From positions 43,174,098-43,238,097 of the forward strand of contig NC_083345.1 in the NCBI RefSeq assembly GCF_019175385.1: a stretch of 64,000 bases of DNA, written 5' to 3'. The notes under the pieces are model-generated. The model was not told where the DNA came from. It made no database searches and saw only the letters and a list, made by a program, of their open reading frames with translations. Position numbers and translations under genes: made by a program. The stretch comes from Lycium barbarum. Its lineage: Eukaryota > Streptophyta > Magnoliopsida > Solanales > Solanaceae. Each line of letters begins with the position of its first letter. Position 1 is the stretch's first letter. Positions 1 to 11,425 of the stretch are shown piece after piece.

Positions 1-435
1 ATGTGTTTCGAAGAAATCATGGTGCGAGGAAAGGCTTTAGAGGGGTGAAAGAAAGGGTAGCTGGATCAGAGTATTTTACCGGTTCAAAGTGGGCTATGAT
101 TGTGTCTATATCTAAAGTTTCATGTTTTTTTAGGGATGTTTGTGGGACCAATTGATCGAGTTCAAAAGTATGGTTATAGCTAATCAGAAAATTCCAGCAA
201 AGCAGTTCTTTTATTCGAGGATCAGTTGTAAGAGCATTTCGAGTATGGGAATAGGGAAATTGGGTCTTTTAGCTAAGTTAGAGGAAGTTTGACTGATAAG
301 GTGAGAGGGCATTGATTGTGGTGAACTACATGCCATGGAGGCTTGTCTGTTGTTATGATAATGGTTCCTTGGTTACCATCAGCTTCCATACTCTTTCTTT
401 GTTCGAGGACGAATGATAGTTTAATTGGTATCTGA
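1..435 (+). mobile_element. 3' internal end of LARD copy O (partial)
   Basis: Non-coding tail of an LTR retrotransposon that starts left of the window. It matches, with divergence, the 3' internal end of copy B at about 52040-52627: a TCAGAGTATTTTA segment, the GAGGACGAA motif and the final TTTAATTGGTATCTGA just before the LTR. No gag or pol frame is visible. The strand follows from the LTR start at 436. Confidence 0.75.
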
Positions 436-1135
436 TGTAAATACTCGTTTGGTCGTTATAGTGCTTTTGACCCTTTTTCACCCATTGACCATTCCCCAAA
501 CCCTATTAGTACAATTTTGACCCGCGGGGATGGGTGGCACGATTCTCGAGGTCATCAAGTGGGTTTTAGTGAGACTTTTGAGAATTTGAGCCTTTAAGTG
601 AAAAACGTTTGATCCAAAGTTGACTTTTAGGTAAACGGACCTTTTTTGAAATTTCGTCGATTCCGAGAGGTCCGGATGGTCGTTTGGCACTTAGTGGGAT
701 GTTTGGTTCGGTTCCCAAGGCACTTGTGAGCTTTTTGGGCTGTTGGTTGGAAAGTTTTGTTTAGGCTATTAGGGGTTGACTTGGTCAATCAGACATCCGA
801 TGAAAATTTTGAGGCCACGGGTGAGTTCTTAGCGCGTTTTTATGTGTGTATGCATGTTTGTTTTGATATGTGGGGCCTCGGGTGATTATCGAATTTCGGC
901 TTGAAACTTGTGGAAAATCAAAAAGTTTCTAGTGTCTTGTGTCTTGTGTCCGCTGTAGCAGCACTAGATTGGCGTAGCGGTCCCGCCTTATCGTGGGACC
1001 GGCCGCTGTAGCGTGTTTGAGGATTTTGTGGTGTGGCACCATGGCGGATGGAAGTCCACTATAGCAGACTCGTGATAGCCAGGGTAAGCCGCATATAGTT
1101 GGATCATTCCAATATACACACACATATATTGGAAC
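436..1135 (+). mobile_element. LTR of LARD copy O, left part
   Basis: It starts TGTAAATACTCGTTTGG, aligned with the LTR starts of F (TGTAATTACGCG, minus strand) and B (TGTAACGACCCAC). It contains the GC-rich block at about 945-1075 with an inverted repeat GGTCCC...GGGACC at 979-1000. The LTR is cut at 1135 by element A and resumes at 10337. About 1.3 kb present in the B LTR is missing between the two parts, so either this subfamily is shorter or a deletion accompanied the insertion. Confidence 0.7.
1131..1135. repeat. Target site duplication of array A (left)
   Basis: GGAAC lies directly before the LTR start at 1136 and again directly after the LTR end at 10332-10336. Five-base duplications are normal for Ty3/gypsy integration, so the whole three-LTR structure entered at, or derives from, one insertion site. 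Confidence 0.8.
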
Positions 1136-1950
1136 TGTTATATCCCGTATTTTTTAACCTCGGAGCATCTGCTGGGGTGGGGCCCACATACCGAGATTTT
1201 TCTTTGGAACATCTGAAAAGTCATATGAATCACATATGTAAAGTTAAACACAACTCATGAAGTACCTTTGGACCAAATCAAAGTGTAAACCCTCCAAACG
1301 AATATTTTTAAGAAAACGTTTTCGGGTGACCTGACTTTGGGGGGCAAAAACTGTATTGTAAGTTTGGAATTTCGAAACTACCTTGAAATAGAAGTTGTAG
1401 ATAATTGAATTAGCTTTCCATCCATAGGTCGTGGGTTCCCAGGTGACGTCGGTACAAGGAGATATGAACGTTTTAAGGTCGAAAGGTCAGTGGGCTAGGC
1501 CCAACTCGCGACCAACCGAGTTGGCCCAAAAAAATGAAAAAACAATTCAGGCCCAAGTGAGGAGCCATTCGGCCATGGTCCATAAAAAGGATCCAAGCCC
1601 ATGGAATTAAATCATATGGTCAATGAATAAAAGACCACTTAATCATCCAAATTCCATAGAACTTTCAAGAGAAAGAATAGGAGGAAAAAAACAAGAGAAA
1701 AACAAGAACAAAAAGAGGGCATTTCGGGTTTGGCCATAGAAAAATCACCCCTCAAAATCTTGCCTCTAAAATTATTTTCTTGTTGAATTCCTACTAAATT
1801 AAGTGTCCTCTACAACTTGGTGTAATTGTTTTGGAAGAAGGAGCACTTATTTCTTCAAGTTGACAACTTGTTCAAGTGAAGAAGTTTGTAGAAAAAGGTA
1901 AGAATCAATTCCTTTTTCTTATGTTATGAAGGTTTGTTTATGTTGTGGTA
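1136..1950 (+). mobile_element. LTR A1 (truncated 5' LTR)
   Basis: It begins TGTTATATCCCGTATTTTT and matches the first ~814 bp of A2 and A3 with about a dozen differences. It is cut at 1950 (TTGTGGTA) and fused to pol. It ends with a leader and a splice-donor-like AAAAAG|GTAAGA at 1897/1898. No primer binding site follows because the rest of the LTR and the 5' internal region are gone. Confidence 0.9.
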
Positions 1951-3705
1951 CGCAGTTTCCTGGGGTTAGCAGGTTATTACAGGAGGTTTGTGGAGAAGTT
2001 TGCTTCGATTTCAGCGCCTTTGACAAGGCTGACTCAGAAGGGAGCTAAGTTCCAGTGGTCTGACGCTTGTGAACGGAGCTTCCAGTTGCTGAAGGAGAAG
2101 CTGACTACAGCCCCTGTTCTGACTCTTCCAGAGGGACCGGACGGGTATGTTATTTATTGTAACGCTTCTGGCATGGGGTTAGGCTGTGTATTGATGCAGC
2201 ACGGCAGAGTTATAGCGTATGCTTCCCGGCAGCTCAAAAAGCATGAGAAGAATTATCCTACCCACGATCTGGAGCTCGCAGCGGTGATTCATGCTCTGAA
2301 GATATGGAGACACTATTTATATGGCGTTCATGTGGATATCTATACTGATCATAAGAGTCTCCAGTATATTTTCAGGCAGAGAGAGCTTAATTTGCGACAG
2401 CGGAGGTGGCTGGAGCTTCTGAAAGATTATGACGTGGATATTCTGTATCATCCGGGTAAGGCTAATGTTGTTGCCGATGCGCTCAGTCGGAAGTCTATGG
2501 GCAGTTTGGCTGATTTACAGCCAGACAGGAGAGAGATAGCCCGTGATATTCAGCAGTTGGCTAGTCTCGGGGTTCGTCTGGCCGATTCTGGAGATACACG
2601 GATTTCTGTTCGAGGGGTTTCTGAGTCATCTATCAGGGACGATATTAAGCGGCATCAGTTTGAGGATCCTGTCTTAGCTCGGTACAGGGACACAGCCTAT
2701 GATAAGGAGAGGACTCCGTTCGAGTTTTCACCGGACGGCACTATGTTATACAGAGGCAGGTTGTGTGTACCTGATATTGCAGGCCTTCGGCAACAGGTTA
2801 TGAGCGAGGCACATTATGCTCGCTATTCGGTCCATCCTGGGTCTACGAAGATGTACCATGATCTCCGATGTTTATACTGGTGGGACGGCATGAAGCGGGA
2901 TATTGCAGAGTTCGTCGCCCAGTGCCCTAATTGTCAGCAGGTCAAGATTGAGCATCAGAAGCCGGGTGGACTGTTGCAGGAGATGGAAATCCCGACTTGG
3001 AAGTGGGACGTTATTAATATGGACTTCATTACAGGTTTGCCTCGCACTCCACGGAAGTATGATTCCATCTGGGTCGTTGTTGATAGGCTGACGAAATCAG
3101 CCCATTTTCTTCCCGTCAGGACTACTTATTCCGCCGAGGATTATGCCAGGCTCTATATTAGAGAGATTGTGAAGCTTCACGGAGTTCCTATATCTATTAT
3201 TTCTGACAGAGGCGCCCAATTTACGGCGCGTTTCTGGAGGTCGTTTCAGGAGGGTCTAGGGACTCAGGTGAGTCTGAGCACAGCCTTTCATCCTCAGAGC
3301 GACGGACAGGCCGAGCGCACTATACAGACGCTGGGGGATATGTTGCGGGCCTGCGTTATTGATTTCAGAGGCAGCTGGGATGATCACTTGCCATTGATTG
3401 AGTTTGCATATAATAACAGTTACCATTCCAGCATCCAGATGGCTCCGTACGAGGCTCTATATGGCAGGAAATGCAGATCGCCGATTGGCTGGTTTGATAT
3501 TGGCGAGTCAGAGTTGATTGGCCCAGATATGGTCCAGCAGGCCGTGGACAAGGTAAAACTTATTCGGGAGCGACTGTTGGCAGCCCAGAGTCGACAGAAG
3601 TCATACGCGGATACGGCGTCGACCGTTGGAGTTTCAGGTAGGCGATTAGGTATTCCTGAAGGTATCGCCTATGAAAGGCGTGATGCGGTTCGGCAGAAAG
3701 GGTAA
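1951..3705 (+). pseudogene. Partial pol, unit 1: RT end, RNase H, integrase (broken)
   Basis: A 585-codon open frame with no ATG at the fusion (the frame opens at a GTG at 1945). It begins at the RT thumb ([13 protein letters not shown]) and runs into RNase H and integrase. RNase H acidic positions are Asn73 (normally Asp; codon 2161-2163), Glu110, Asp135 and Asp178, so the first metal-binding Asp is lost. Integrase shows the zinc region with His290/His297 and Cys327/Cys330, and a complete D,D-35-E set (Asp360, Asp421, Glu457). At about 3608-3650 the frame shifts and a TAG sits in the alternative frame, separating the integrase C-terminus and chromodomain. gag, protease and most of RT are absent. 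Lineage: chromovirus, Tekay/Del-like. It cannot make a working polyprotein. Confidence 0.9.
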
Positions 3706-4087
3706 GCTCAGTCCGCGTTATATTGGGCCTTATCAGATTGTTCGAAAAACTGGAAATGTCGCCTATGAGATAGATTTGCCATCTGATTTGGAAGCGGTAC
3801 ATCCGGTATTTCATGTCTCTATGCTTCGTAAATGCGTCGGTGACCCTTCTAGAATATTTCCTGCTGATGATATTCAGGTGACGGAGCAACTATCGTACGA
3901 GGAGCAGCCCGTATCTATTTTGGATCGTCAGGTAAGGAGGCTTCGGAATAAAGATGTAGCCTCTGTTAAGGTACTGTGGCGGAACGATAATAGGGAGGAA
4001 ATGACATGGGAGGCCGAAGAGGAAATGAAGAAGAAATATCCTCATTTGTTCTCTATACCCACAGGTAACCTTAATTCCCTGCTTTAA
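3671..4087 (+). pseudogene. Integrase C-terminus and chromodomain-like tail, unit 1
   Basis: 138 codons in a different frame from the upstream integrase. It starts at the [20 protein letters not shown] segment that follows the integrase core in chromoviruses, continues through HPVFHVSMLRKC, and ends with ILDRQVRRLRNKDVASVKVL and REEMTWEAEEEM...KKYPHLF. This is the chromodomain-like tail of the Tekay/Del group, thought to steer insertion to heterochromatin. The ATG at 3671 is an internal methionine, not a native start. It ends TTTAA before the 3' untranslated region and polypurine tract. Confidence 0.85.
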
Positions 4088-4196
4088 TTTATTCCAATAT
4101 CAATCGTGTGTCATATGTGATGTCTGTATACATGAACTCCCCCAAAGTATTTTCAAACCCTATGAGATTAATTTAACATTCGAGGACGAATGTACT

Positions 4197-4210
4197 AAAG
4201 GGGGGGAGGA
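4197..4210 (+). promoter_or_regulatory. Polypurine tract, unit 1
   Basis: A purine run AAAGGGGGGGAGGA directly before the LTR start, preceded by the ATTCGAGGACGAATGT motif that other families in the window also carry. It would prime plus-strand DNA synthesis. Confidence 0.85.
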
Positions 4211-5024
4211 TGTTATATCCCGTATTTTTTAACCTCGGAGCATCTATTGGGGTGGGGCCCACATACCGAGATTTTTTTTTGGAACATCTGAAAAGTCATA
4301 TGAATCACATATGTAAAGTTAAACACAACTCATGAAGTACCTTTGGACCAAATCAAAGTGGAAACCCTCCAAACGAATATTTTTAAGAAAACGTTTTCGG
4401 GTGACCTGACTTTGGGGGGCAAAAACTGTATTGTAAGTTTGGAATTTCGAACATACCTTGAAATAGAAGTTGTAGATAATTGAATTAGCTTTCCATCCAT
4501 AGGTCGTGGGTTCCCAGGTGACGTCGGTACAAGGAGATATGAACGTTTTAAGGTCGAAAGGTTAGTGGGCTAGGCCCAACTCGGGACCAACCGAGTTGGC
4601 CCAAAAAAATGAAAAAACAATTCAGGCCCAAGTGAGGAGCCATTCGTCCATGGTCCATAAAAAGGATCCAAGCCCATGGAATTAAGTCATGTGGTCAATG
4701 AATAAAAGACCACTTAATCATCCAAATTCCATAGAACTTTCAAGAGAAAGAATAGGAGGAAAAATACAAGAGAAAAACAAGAACAAAAAGAGGGCATTTC
4801 GGGTTTGCCATAGAAAAATCACCCCTCAAAATCTTGCCTCTAAAATTATTTTCTTGTTGAATTCCTACTAAATTAAGTGTCCTCTACAACTTGGTGTAAT
4901 TGTTTTGGAAGAAGGAGCACTTATTTCTTCAAGTTGACAACTTGTTCAACTGAAGAAGTTTGTAGAAAAAGGTAAGAATCAATTCCTTTTTCTTATGTTA
5001 TGAAGGTTTGTTTATGTTGTGGTA
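4211..5024 (+). mobile_element. LTR A2 (middle, truncated)
   Basis: I find no difference from the first 814 bp of LTR A3 (7285-8098), but about a dozen from A1. It is truncated and fused to pol at the same base as A1. It therefore has A3-type sequence at least to about 4950 joined to the A1-type deletion junction, which is what a crossover in the last ~75 bp of the shared LTR would give. Confidence 0.9.
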
Positions 5025-6779
5025 CGCAGTTTCCTGGGGTTAGCAGGTTATTACAGGAGGTTTGTGGAGAAGTTTGCTTCGATTTCAGCGCCTTTGACAA
5101 GGCTGACTCAGAAGGGAGCTAAGTTCCAGTGGTCTGACGCTTGTGAACGGAGCTTCCAGTTGCTGAAGGAGAAGCTGACTACAGCCCCTGTTCTGACTCT
5201 TCCAGAGGGACCGGACGGGTATGTTATTTATTGTAACGCTTCTGGCATGGGGTTAGGCTGTGTATTGATGCAGCACGGCAGAGTTATAGCGTATGCTTCC
5301 CGGCAGCTCAAAAAGCATGAGAAGAATTATCCTACCCACGATCTGGAGCTCGCAGCGGTGATTCATGCTCTGAAGATATGGAGACACTATTTATATGGCG
5401 TTCATGTGGATATCTATACTGATCATAAGAGTCTCCAGTATATTTTCAGGCAGAGAGAGCTTAATTTGCGACAGCGGAGGTGGCTGGAGCTTCTGAAAGA
5501 TTATGACGTGGATATTCTGTATCATCCGGGTAAGGCTAATGTTGTTGCCGATGCGCTCAGTCGGAAGTCTATGGGCAGTTTGGCTGATTTACAGCCAGAC
5601 AGGAGAGAGATAGCCCGTGATATTCAGCAGTTGGCTAGTCTCGGGGTTCGTCTGGCCGATTCTGGAGATACACGGATTTCTGTTCGAGGGGTTTCTGAGT
5701 CATCTATCAGGGACGATATTAAGCGGCATCAGTTTGAGGATCCTGTCTTAGCTCGGTACAGGGACACAGCCTATGATAAGGAGAGGACTCCGTTCGAGTT
5801 TTCACCGGACGGCACTATGTTATACAGAGGCAGGTTGTGTGTACCTGATATTGCAGGCCTTCGGCAACAGGTTATGAGCGAGGCACATTATGCTCGCTAT
5901 TCGGTCCATCCTGGGTCTACGAAGATGTACCATGATCTCCGATGTTTATACTGGTGGGACGGCATGAAGCGGGATATTGCAGAGTTCGTCGCCCAGTGCC
6001 CTAATTGTCAGCAGGTCAAGATTGAGCATCAGAAGCCGGGTGGACTGTTGCAGGAGATGGAAATCCCGACTTGGAAGTGGGACGTTATTAATATGGACTT
6101 CATTACAGGTTTGCCTCGCACTCCACGGAAGTATGATTCCATCTGGGTCGTTGTTGATAGGCTGACGAAATCAGCCCATTTTCTTCCCGTCAGGACTACT
6201 TATTCCGCCGAGGATTATGCCAGGCTCTATATTAGAGAGATTGTGAAGCTTCACGGAGTTCCTATATCTATTATTTCTGACAGAGGCGCCCAGTTTACGG
6301 CGCGTTTCTGGAGGTCGTTTCAGGAGGGTCTAGGGACTCAGGTGAGTCTGAGCACAGCCTTTCATCCTCAGAGCGACGGACAGGCCGAGCGCACTATACA
6401 GACGCTGGGGGATATGTTGCGGGCCTGCGTTATTGATTTCAGAGGCAGCTGGGATGATCACTTGCCATTGATTGAGTTTACATATAATAACAGTTACCAT
6501 TCCAGCATCCAGATGGCTCCGTACGAGGCTCTATATGGCAGGAAATGCAGATCGCCGATTGGCTGGTTTGATATTGGCGAGTCAGAGTTGATTGGCCCAG
6601 ATATGGTCCAGCAGGCCGTGGACAAGGTAAAACTTATTCGGGAGCGACTGTTGGCAGCCCAGAGTCGACAGAAGTCATACGCGGATACGGCGTCGACCGT
6701 TGGAGTTTCAGGTAGGCGATTAGGTATTCCTGAAGGTATCGCCTATGAAAGGCGTGATGCGGTTCGGCAGAAAGGGTAA
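5025..6779 (+). pseudogene. Partial pol, unit 2: RT end, RNase H, integrase (broken)
   Basis: A copy of the pol segment at 1951-3705. I see one amino-acid difference (residue 488, Ala to Thr, from GCA to ACA at about 6479-6481) and one silent change near 6286. It shares the RNase H Asp73-to-Asn change, the intact integrase Asp360/Asp421/Glu457 triad, and the frameshift plus TAG before the integrase C-terminus. Shared lesions show that the segment was defective before it was duplicated. Confidence 0.9.
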
Positions 6780-7161
6780 GCTCAGTCCGCGTTATATTGG
6801 GCCTTATCAGATTGTTCGAAAAACTGGAAATGTCGCCTATGAGATAGATTTGCCATCTGATTTGGAAGCGGTACATCCGGTATTTCATGTCTCTATGCTT
6901 CGTAAATGCGTCGGTGACCCTTCTAGAATATTTCCTGCTGATGATATTCAGGTGACGGAGCAACTATCGTACGAGGAGCAGCCCGTATCTATTTTGGATC
7001 GTCAGGTAAGGAGGCTTCGGAATAAAGATGTAGCCTCTGTTAAGGTACTGTGGCGGAACGATAATAGGGAGGAAATGACATGGGAGGCCGAAGAGGAAAT
7101 GAAGAAGAAATATCCTCATTTGTTCTCTATACCCACAGGTAACCTTAATTCCCTGCTTTAA
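6745..7161 (+). pseudogene. Integrase C-terminus and chromodomain-like tail, unit 2
   Basis: Identical in translation to the unit 1 segment at 3671-4087, in the same shifted frame relative to the upstream integrase. It carries the HPVFHVSMLRKC region and the terminal chromodomain-like stretch ending YPHLF. It is followed by the same 3' untranslated region, polypurine tract and LTR. Confidence 0.85.
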
Positions 7162-7270
7162 TTTATTCCAATATCAATCGTGTGTCATATGTGATGTCTG
7201 TATACATGAACTCCCCCAAAGTATTTTCAAACCCTATGAGATTAATTTAACATTCGAGGACGAATGTACT

Positions 7271-7284
7271 AAAGGGGGGGAGGA
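7271..7284 (+). promoter_or_regulatory. Polypurine tract, unit 2
   Basis: The same AAAGGGGGGGAGGA run as in unit 1, directly before the full-length LTR at 7285. Confidence 0.85.
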
Positions 7285-10200
7285 TGTTATATCCCGTATT
7301 TTTTAACCTCGGAGCATCTATTGGGGTGGGGCCCACATACCGAGATTTTTTTTTGGAACATCTGAAAAGTCATATGAATCACATATGTAAAGTTAAACAC
7401 AACTCATGAAGTACCTTTGGACCAAATCAAAGTGGAAACCCTCCAAACGAATATTTTTAAGAAAACGTTTTCGGGTGACCTGACTTTGGGGGGCAAAAAC
7501 TGTATTGTAAGTTTGGAATTTCGAACATACCTTGAAATAGAAGTTGTAGATAATTGAATTAGCTTTCCATCCATAGGTCGTGGGTTCCCAGGTGACGTCG
7601 GTACAAGGAGATATGAACGTTTTAAGGTCGAAAGGTTAGTGGGCTAGGCCCAACTCGGGACCAACCGAGTTGGCCCAAAAAAATGAAAAAACAATTCAGG
7701 CCCAAGTGAGGAGCCATTCGTCCATGGTCCATAAAAAGGATCCAAGCCCATGGAATTAAGTCATGTGGTCAATGAATAAAAGACCACTTAATCATCCAAA
7801 TTCCATAGAACTTTCAAGAGAAAGAATAGGAGGAAAAATACAAGAGAAAAACAAGAACAAAAAGAGGGCATTTCGGGTTTGCCATAGAAAAATCACCCCT
7901 CAAAATCTTGCCTCTAAAATTATTTTCTTGTTGAATTCCTACTAAATTAAGTGTCCTCTACAACTTGGTGTAATTGTTTTGGAAGAAGGAGCACTTATTT
8001 CTTCAAGTTGACAACTTGTTCAACTGAAGAAGTTTGTAGAAAAAGGTAAGAATCAATTCCTTTTTCTTATGTTATGAAGGTTTGTTTATGTTGTGGTATG
8101 TGGAAATGAGTAGAAATTATGGAAATAAGGAAGTTTGCAAAGTGGGTATGTATATATATATGTAGCCATGGGTGTATATATGTTGTATACATATATGAGT
8201 TGAATTTTATGTTGCATTCTAGTTGTGGTTATGATGGAAATTATATTGGGAATGAAAGTTGAATGAATTTTGGTTGAAGTTGGAATATAGATGATTATGT
8301 CACTTTAGAATAATTTTGTGATATTATGGAAATGAAGTTGTTAAGATGTGAATTATGATTATGGTTGATGAATTTGGAAGTTGGAAATTTGTTATGAAGT
8401 TGTATGCCAAAGATTTGATGTTTTGCATAAGTTATGATTTTGGCAGAAGATTGTATATCATGTATATCGAGTGTATATCTTAAGGAAAACGATATGAAAT
8501 GTTTCTAGAACTATATGGTGATGATCATGATGGTTGTTGAATATGAAATTATTGATCTTAGTTGAAAGTTGGGTTGAATTGAAGATTATGTCAACTTGTG
8601 AGAAAAATGACTAGTTGAAGGATATTTGTGTTTTTAATGTTCATTGTTGATATTGTTGTTGTCGTTTGGGTTGTTGTTGATGATTTATAGCCGAGTCGAA
8701 TTCTCGGGGTGTCATATGTATAGGGGAAGTGCTGCCAAAATTTCGGTAGCCAAATATGCTTAAAGTTGAAATAATGGCATTAATAATTCACAATTGGTAA
8801 ACTTGACCAATTGCAGTTTTTCGACGAAACGGGAAGTGAGTTTGGAAAGGCTTAAGGAGCGCGAAAGGTATGTAAAGCAACCCCAATTCTTCCCATGGCA
8901 TGCCCCTAGTGTGTTAGGGTCGGATCCGGGCCTCGAAGGACCTCTTGGCCCTCGGAATCCGCAAGACAAAATTTCAGTTTTTCCTTCAGTAGAATTGAAC
9001 CATTTTGATACGCTTTTTCTGGAATTATGCAATTTTGCTCTAAATTATTCAGAAAGTCATAGAATGTTTGTATAACCTTTTTAGGTGATACTATATGCTT
9101 AGAGGGCACAATTTGAGCCCGCCGCCTTGTTTGTCCCAAGGCGGGCCCGCTATTTACGGTTTTGCCCCTAATGTGTTAAAGCTTCCTTTTTAAGCGATTT
9201 TTGAAAGAAATGTTTTAATTACCCTACTAATCGCTTAACGAATATTATTTTAAATATTCTGTTAAATATTATAAATTATTTTGACACTCGGAATGACTTC
9301 GGGAAAGTTATACTTCTGTAATTTGTTATGATATCCGAAATACATTTATTATGATTCCGTCCGACCCCATTGGATTTGTTTGTCTTTGATACGCTTCATC
9401 GAGTCTTTGAAAACATTTATTATATTTTTAAATTGCATTAGTCTCTCACTACTCCATTCGTGGATGTCCCAATGTTTCCCACACTGAGCCCGGGCCAGGA
9501 TATGTTGTCAAGCGTAATTCTCTGCATTGTTCGCCGCGCCCCGATGTGAGGGGGCAGGTATACGCGTACATGGGTCTGTGGAGTATGATGTGCCATGTCT
9601 GCCTATTCTGATCTGATCTGTTATGGCCATTCTGATATGACATTTTATGATACGGGGCCACGCCCCTTTTTCTGATTCCTCTGTATAGTGGCACCAGCGT
9701 CGGGAGGGTGGCCACATTCTGTCTGCCGAGTCCCGTGTCAGGGACCGGATATGATATGATATGACATATGTTTCTGTACACATTCTGTCTGTTTTGGAAA
9801 TATGCATTTGACACTCTGGATTCTGTACTCATTTTCTGTAACCATTATGATTTGACTTCTGTGATTCCGCTTTACATATTTCGTACTGACCCCCTTTCTT
9901 CGGGGGCTGCGTTTTCATGCCGCGCAGGTACTGACGACAGGTTCGCTGATCCACACGTTTAGGATCCTATTTCTGCTATTTGGGGCGCTCTCTTCTACAG
10001 AGCCCATCTTTTGGTACAGTCTGTCACTGCTATCTGGATATGTACTTTGTTCAGGGTATGACGGGGCCCTGTCCCGACCTATGATTATGATATGTTCTGT
10101 AGAGGTCTGTGGATACATCTGTGTGGGTTCTGTACATATGTTTGGGATATTCTGTTCTGTGATGGCCTTATCGGCCTATGTGTGCCAAGTCTGTTTTTCT

Positions 10201-10331
10201 GCTAAATTCTGTAGCAACCACTAATATTATTATTATATTATTATTCTGTTAATATGCTAATTTGGGGTATCGGGTACGTATAGGTGCCCAGCTCGGGCAC
10301 TGGTCGCGGCCCACGGGGTTGGGTCGTGATA
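7285..10331 (+). mobile_element. LTR A3 (full-length 3' LTR, 3,047 bp)
   Basis: It begins TGTTATATCCCG and ends GGGTCGTGATA (the terminal CA appears mutated to TA), followed at once by the GGAAC target duplication. It passes through the truncation point of A1/A2 at 8098 without a break and so shows what those copies lost. Its 3' half has a block near 9887-9935 (ACTGACCCCCTTTC, then CATGCCGCGCAGGTAC) also found in LTR E2 near 38640-38682. Small ORFs inside it resemble no protein family and are not annotated. Confidence 0.88.
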
Positions 10332-10336
10332 GGAAC

Positions 10337-11425
10337 GGCTTGAACGTTCCACAACACTTACTTGGATCGGGTTGCACGTACCACAACAGTTACTTGGATC
10401 GGGTTACACGTACCGCAACACTGACTGGGATTGGGTTGCACGCTCTGCAGCACTGACTTGGATCGCGCTGTGCGCCGCAGCAGGTACATAGACTTCGCGG
10501 GTCCCCCACAGGTCATGACTTTCGGGGCGTGGAGATCCTCCGCCCAAAGCATGTGTGTATCATTGCATTGCATTCATATTTCATTCATTCATACATCTGA
10601 TTCCTGGTTGCGGTTAGCTATTGCATTGTACGGTGCTCGTGAGCATTGATATCCTGGTTGGTTACTGATTTGAGATTGTCATTTGTCTAATTATCACATG
10701 CTTGGGAATTGACGGACTCGAGGAGTAAAGGCTTTTCCTAGGCTAATACTTGGGGTTACGGATTACTATTATTAGTTGTACGGTGTTTATGGTTTTTCTG
10801 AGGAATCGTGGGGATTGGCTAACTTGTGGTTAGGTGCTTCACAATAGGCAATGATTCGGTTATTTGATCCTTTTATATTTGAGTTGCTATTCTTGTACCG
10901 TGTGGTGTTTATACCTGATTGTGAGAATGTCTATTCTTCAGTCTCTTCATTTATATATGTTAACTAACTATTGTCGGCCTATGATGCCTACTCAGTAGGT
11001 GTTGTTTGTACTGATGCTACCTTACAACACTCCTTTTCGGGGTGTAGAGTTTTGAGACAGGTTCCACTTTCACTTCTGATACTGATTTCCAAGGCCTGGC
11101 TTGCGAATATCTAGGGTGAGCATCTGACGAGTCGCTGCCAGGAGACTTCTCTATCCGTATCTTTATTTTCTTCCATTCAGACAGATATGTTTAGCATTTG
11201 AGGCTTGTATTTTTCAAACGTTACTTTGTTGCTTTTGTACAAGTCAGACCAGTTCCTTGGGAGTTGTATTTATATTCCGCACTTATGATTATTTATGATT
11301 TAGACTTTTACTTATTCTGCTCTAGTTACTTTATGTGGTTGAATTTATGAATTGGGAAAATGGTTCGCCTACCGAGGTGGAAAATGATAGGTGCCCGCGC
11401 GACTTAGTGAATTTGGATCTTGATG
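10337..11425 (+). mobile_element. LTR of LARD copy O, right part
   Basis: Resumption of the LTR interrupted at 1135. Landmarks match the 3' halves of the B and C LTRs in order: CGCGGGTCCCCCA, TGCATTGCATTCAT, CCTATGATGCCTACTCAGTA, TTCGCCTACCGAGGTGG, then GTGCCCGCGCGACTTAG. The terminal GGGTCGTGACA seen in related copies has decayed to TGGATCTTGATG. No primer binding site follows, so this is the outer end of the element. Confidence 0.72.
10345..10490 (+). repeat. 32-bp minisatellite inside LTR O
   Basis: About four degenerate copies of a 32-bp unit built on TTGGATCGGGTTGCACGT followed by ACCACAACAGTTAC. Single or multiple copies of the same unit occur in LTR E2 (about 38455) and, inverted, in LTR F (about 40143-40285). 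Confidence 0.75.

Larger units (their letters stand above)
1136..10331 (+). mobile_element. Element A: tandem LTR-pol-LTR-pol-LTR chromovirus array
   Basis: Three LTRs (starts 1136, 4211, 7285) alternate with two copies of the same partial pol segment. Equivalent points of the two pol copies are exactly 3,074 bp apart, and I see only two base differences between them. Only the third LTR is full length (3,047 bp). The first two stop at the same base and are fused to pol at the end of the reverse transcriptase region. The array is bounded by GGAAC on both sides. This suits an element that first lost part of its 5' LTR plus gag, protease and most of RT, and was later duplicated by unequal exchange between LTRs. 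An assembly duplication is the alternative. Confidence 0.88.

Noticed and set aside
3560..3889. 109-codon minus-strand ORF repeated at 6634-6963
   Set aside because: A shadow of the integrase C-terminus coding strand; duplicated only because the array is duplicated.
10200..10260. ATT-rich stretch as a possible microsatellite feature
   Set aside because: Short and imperfect; inside LTR A3 and not informative.
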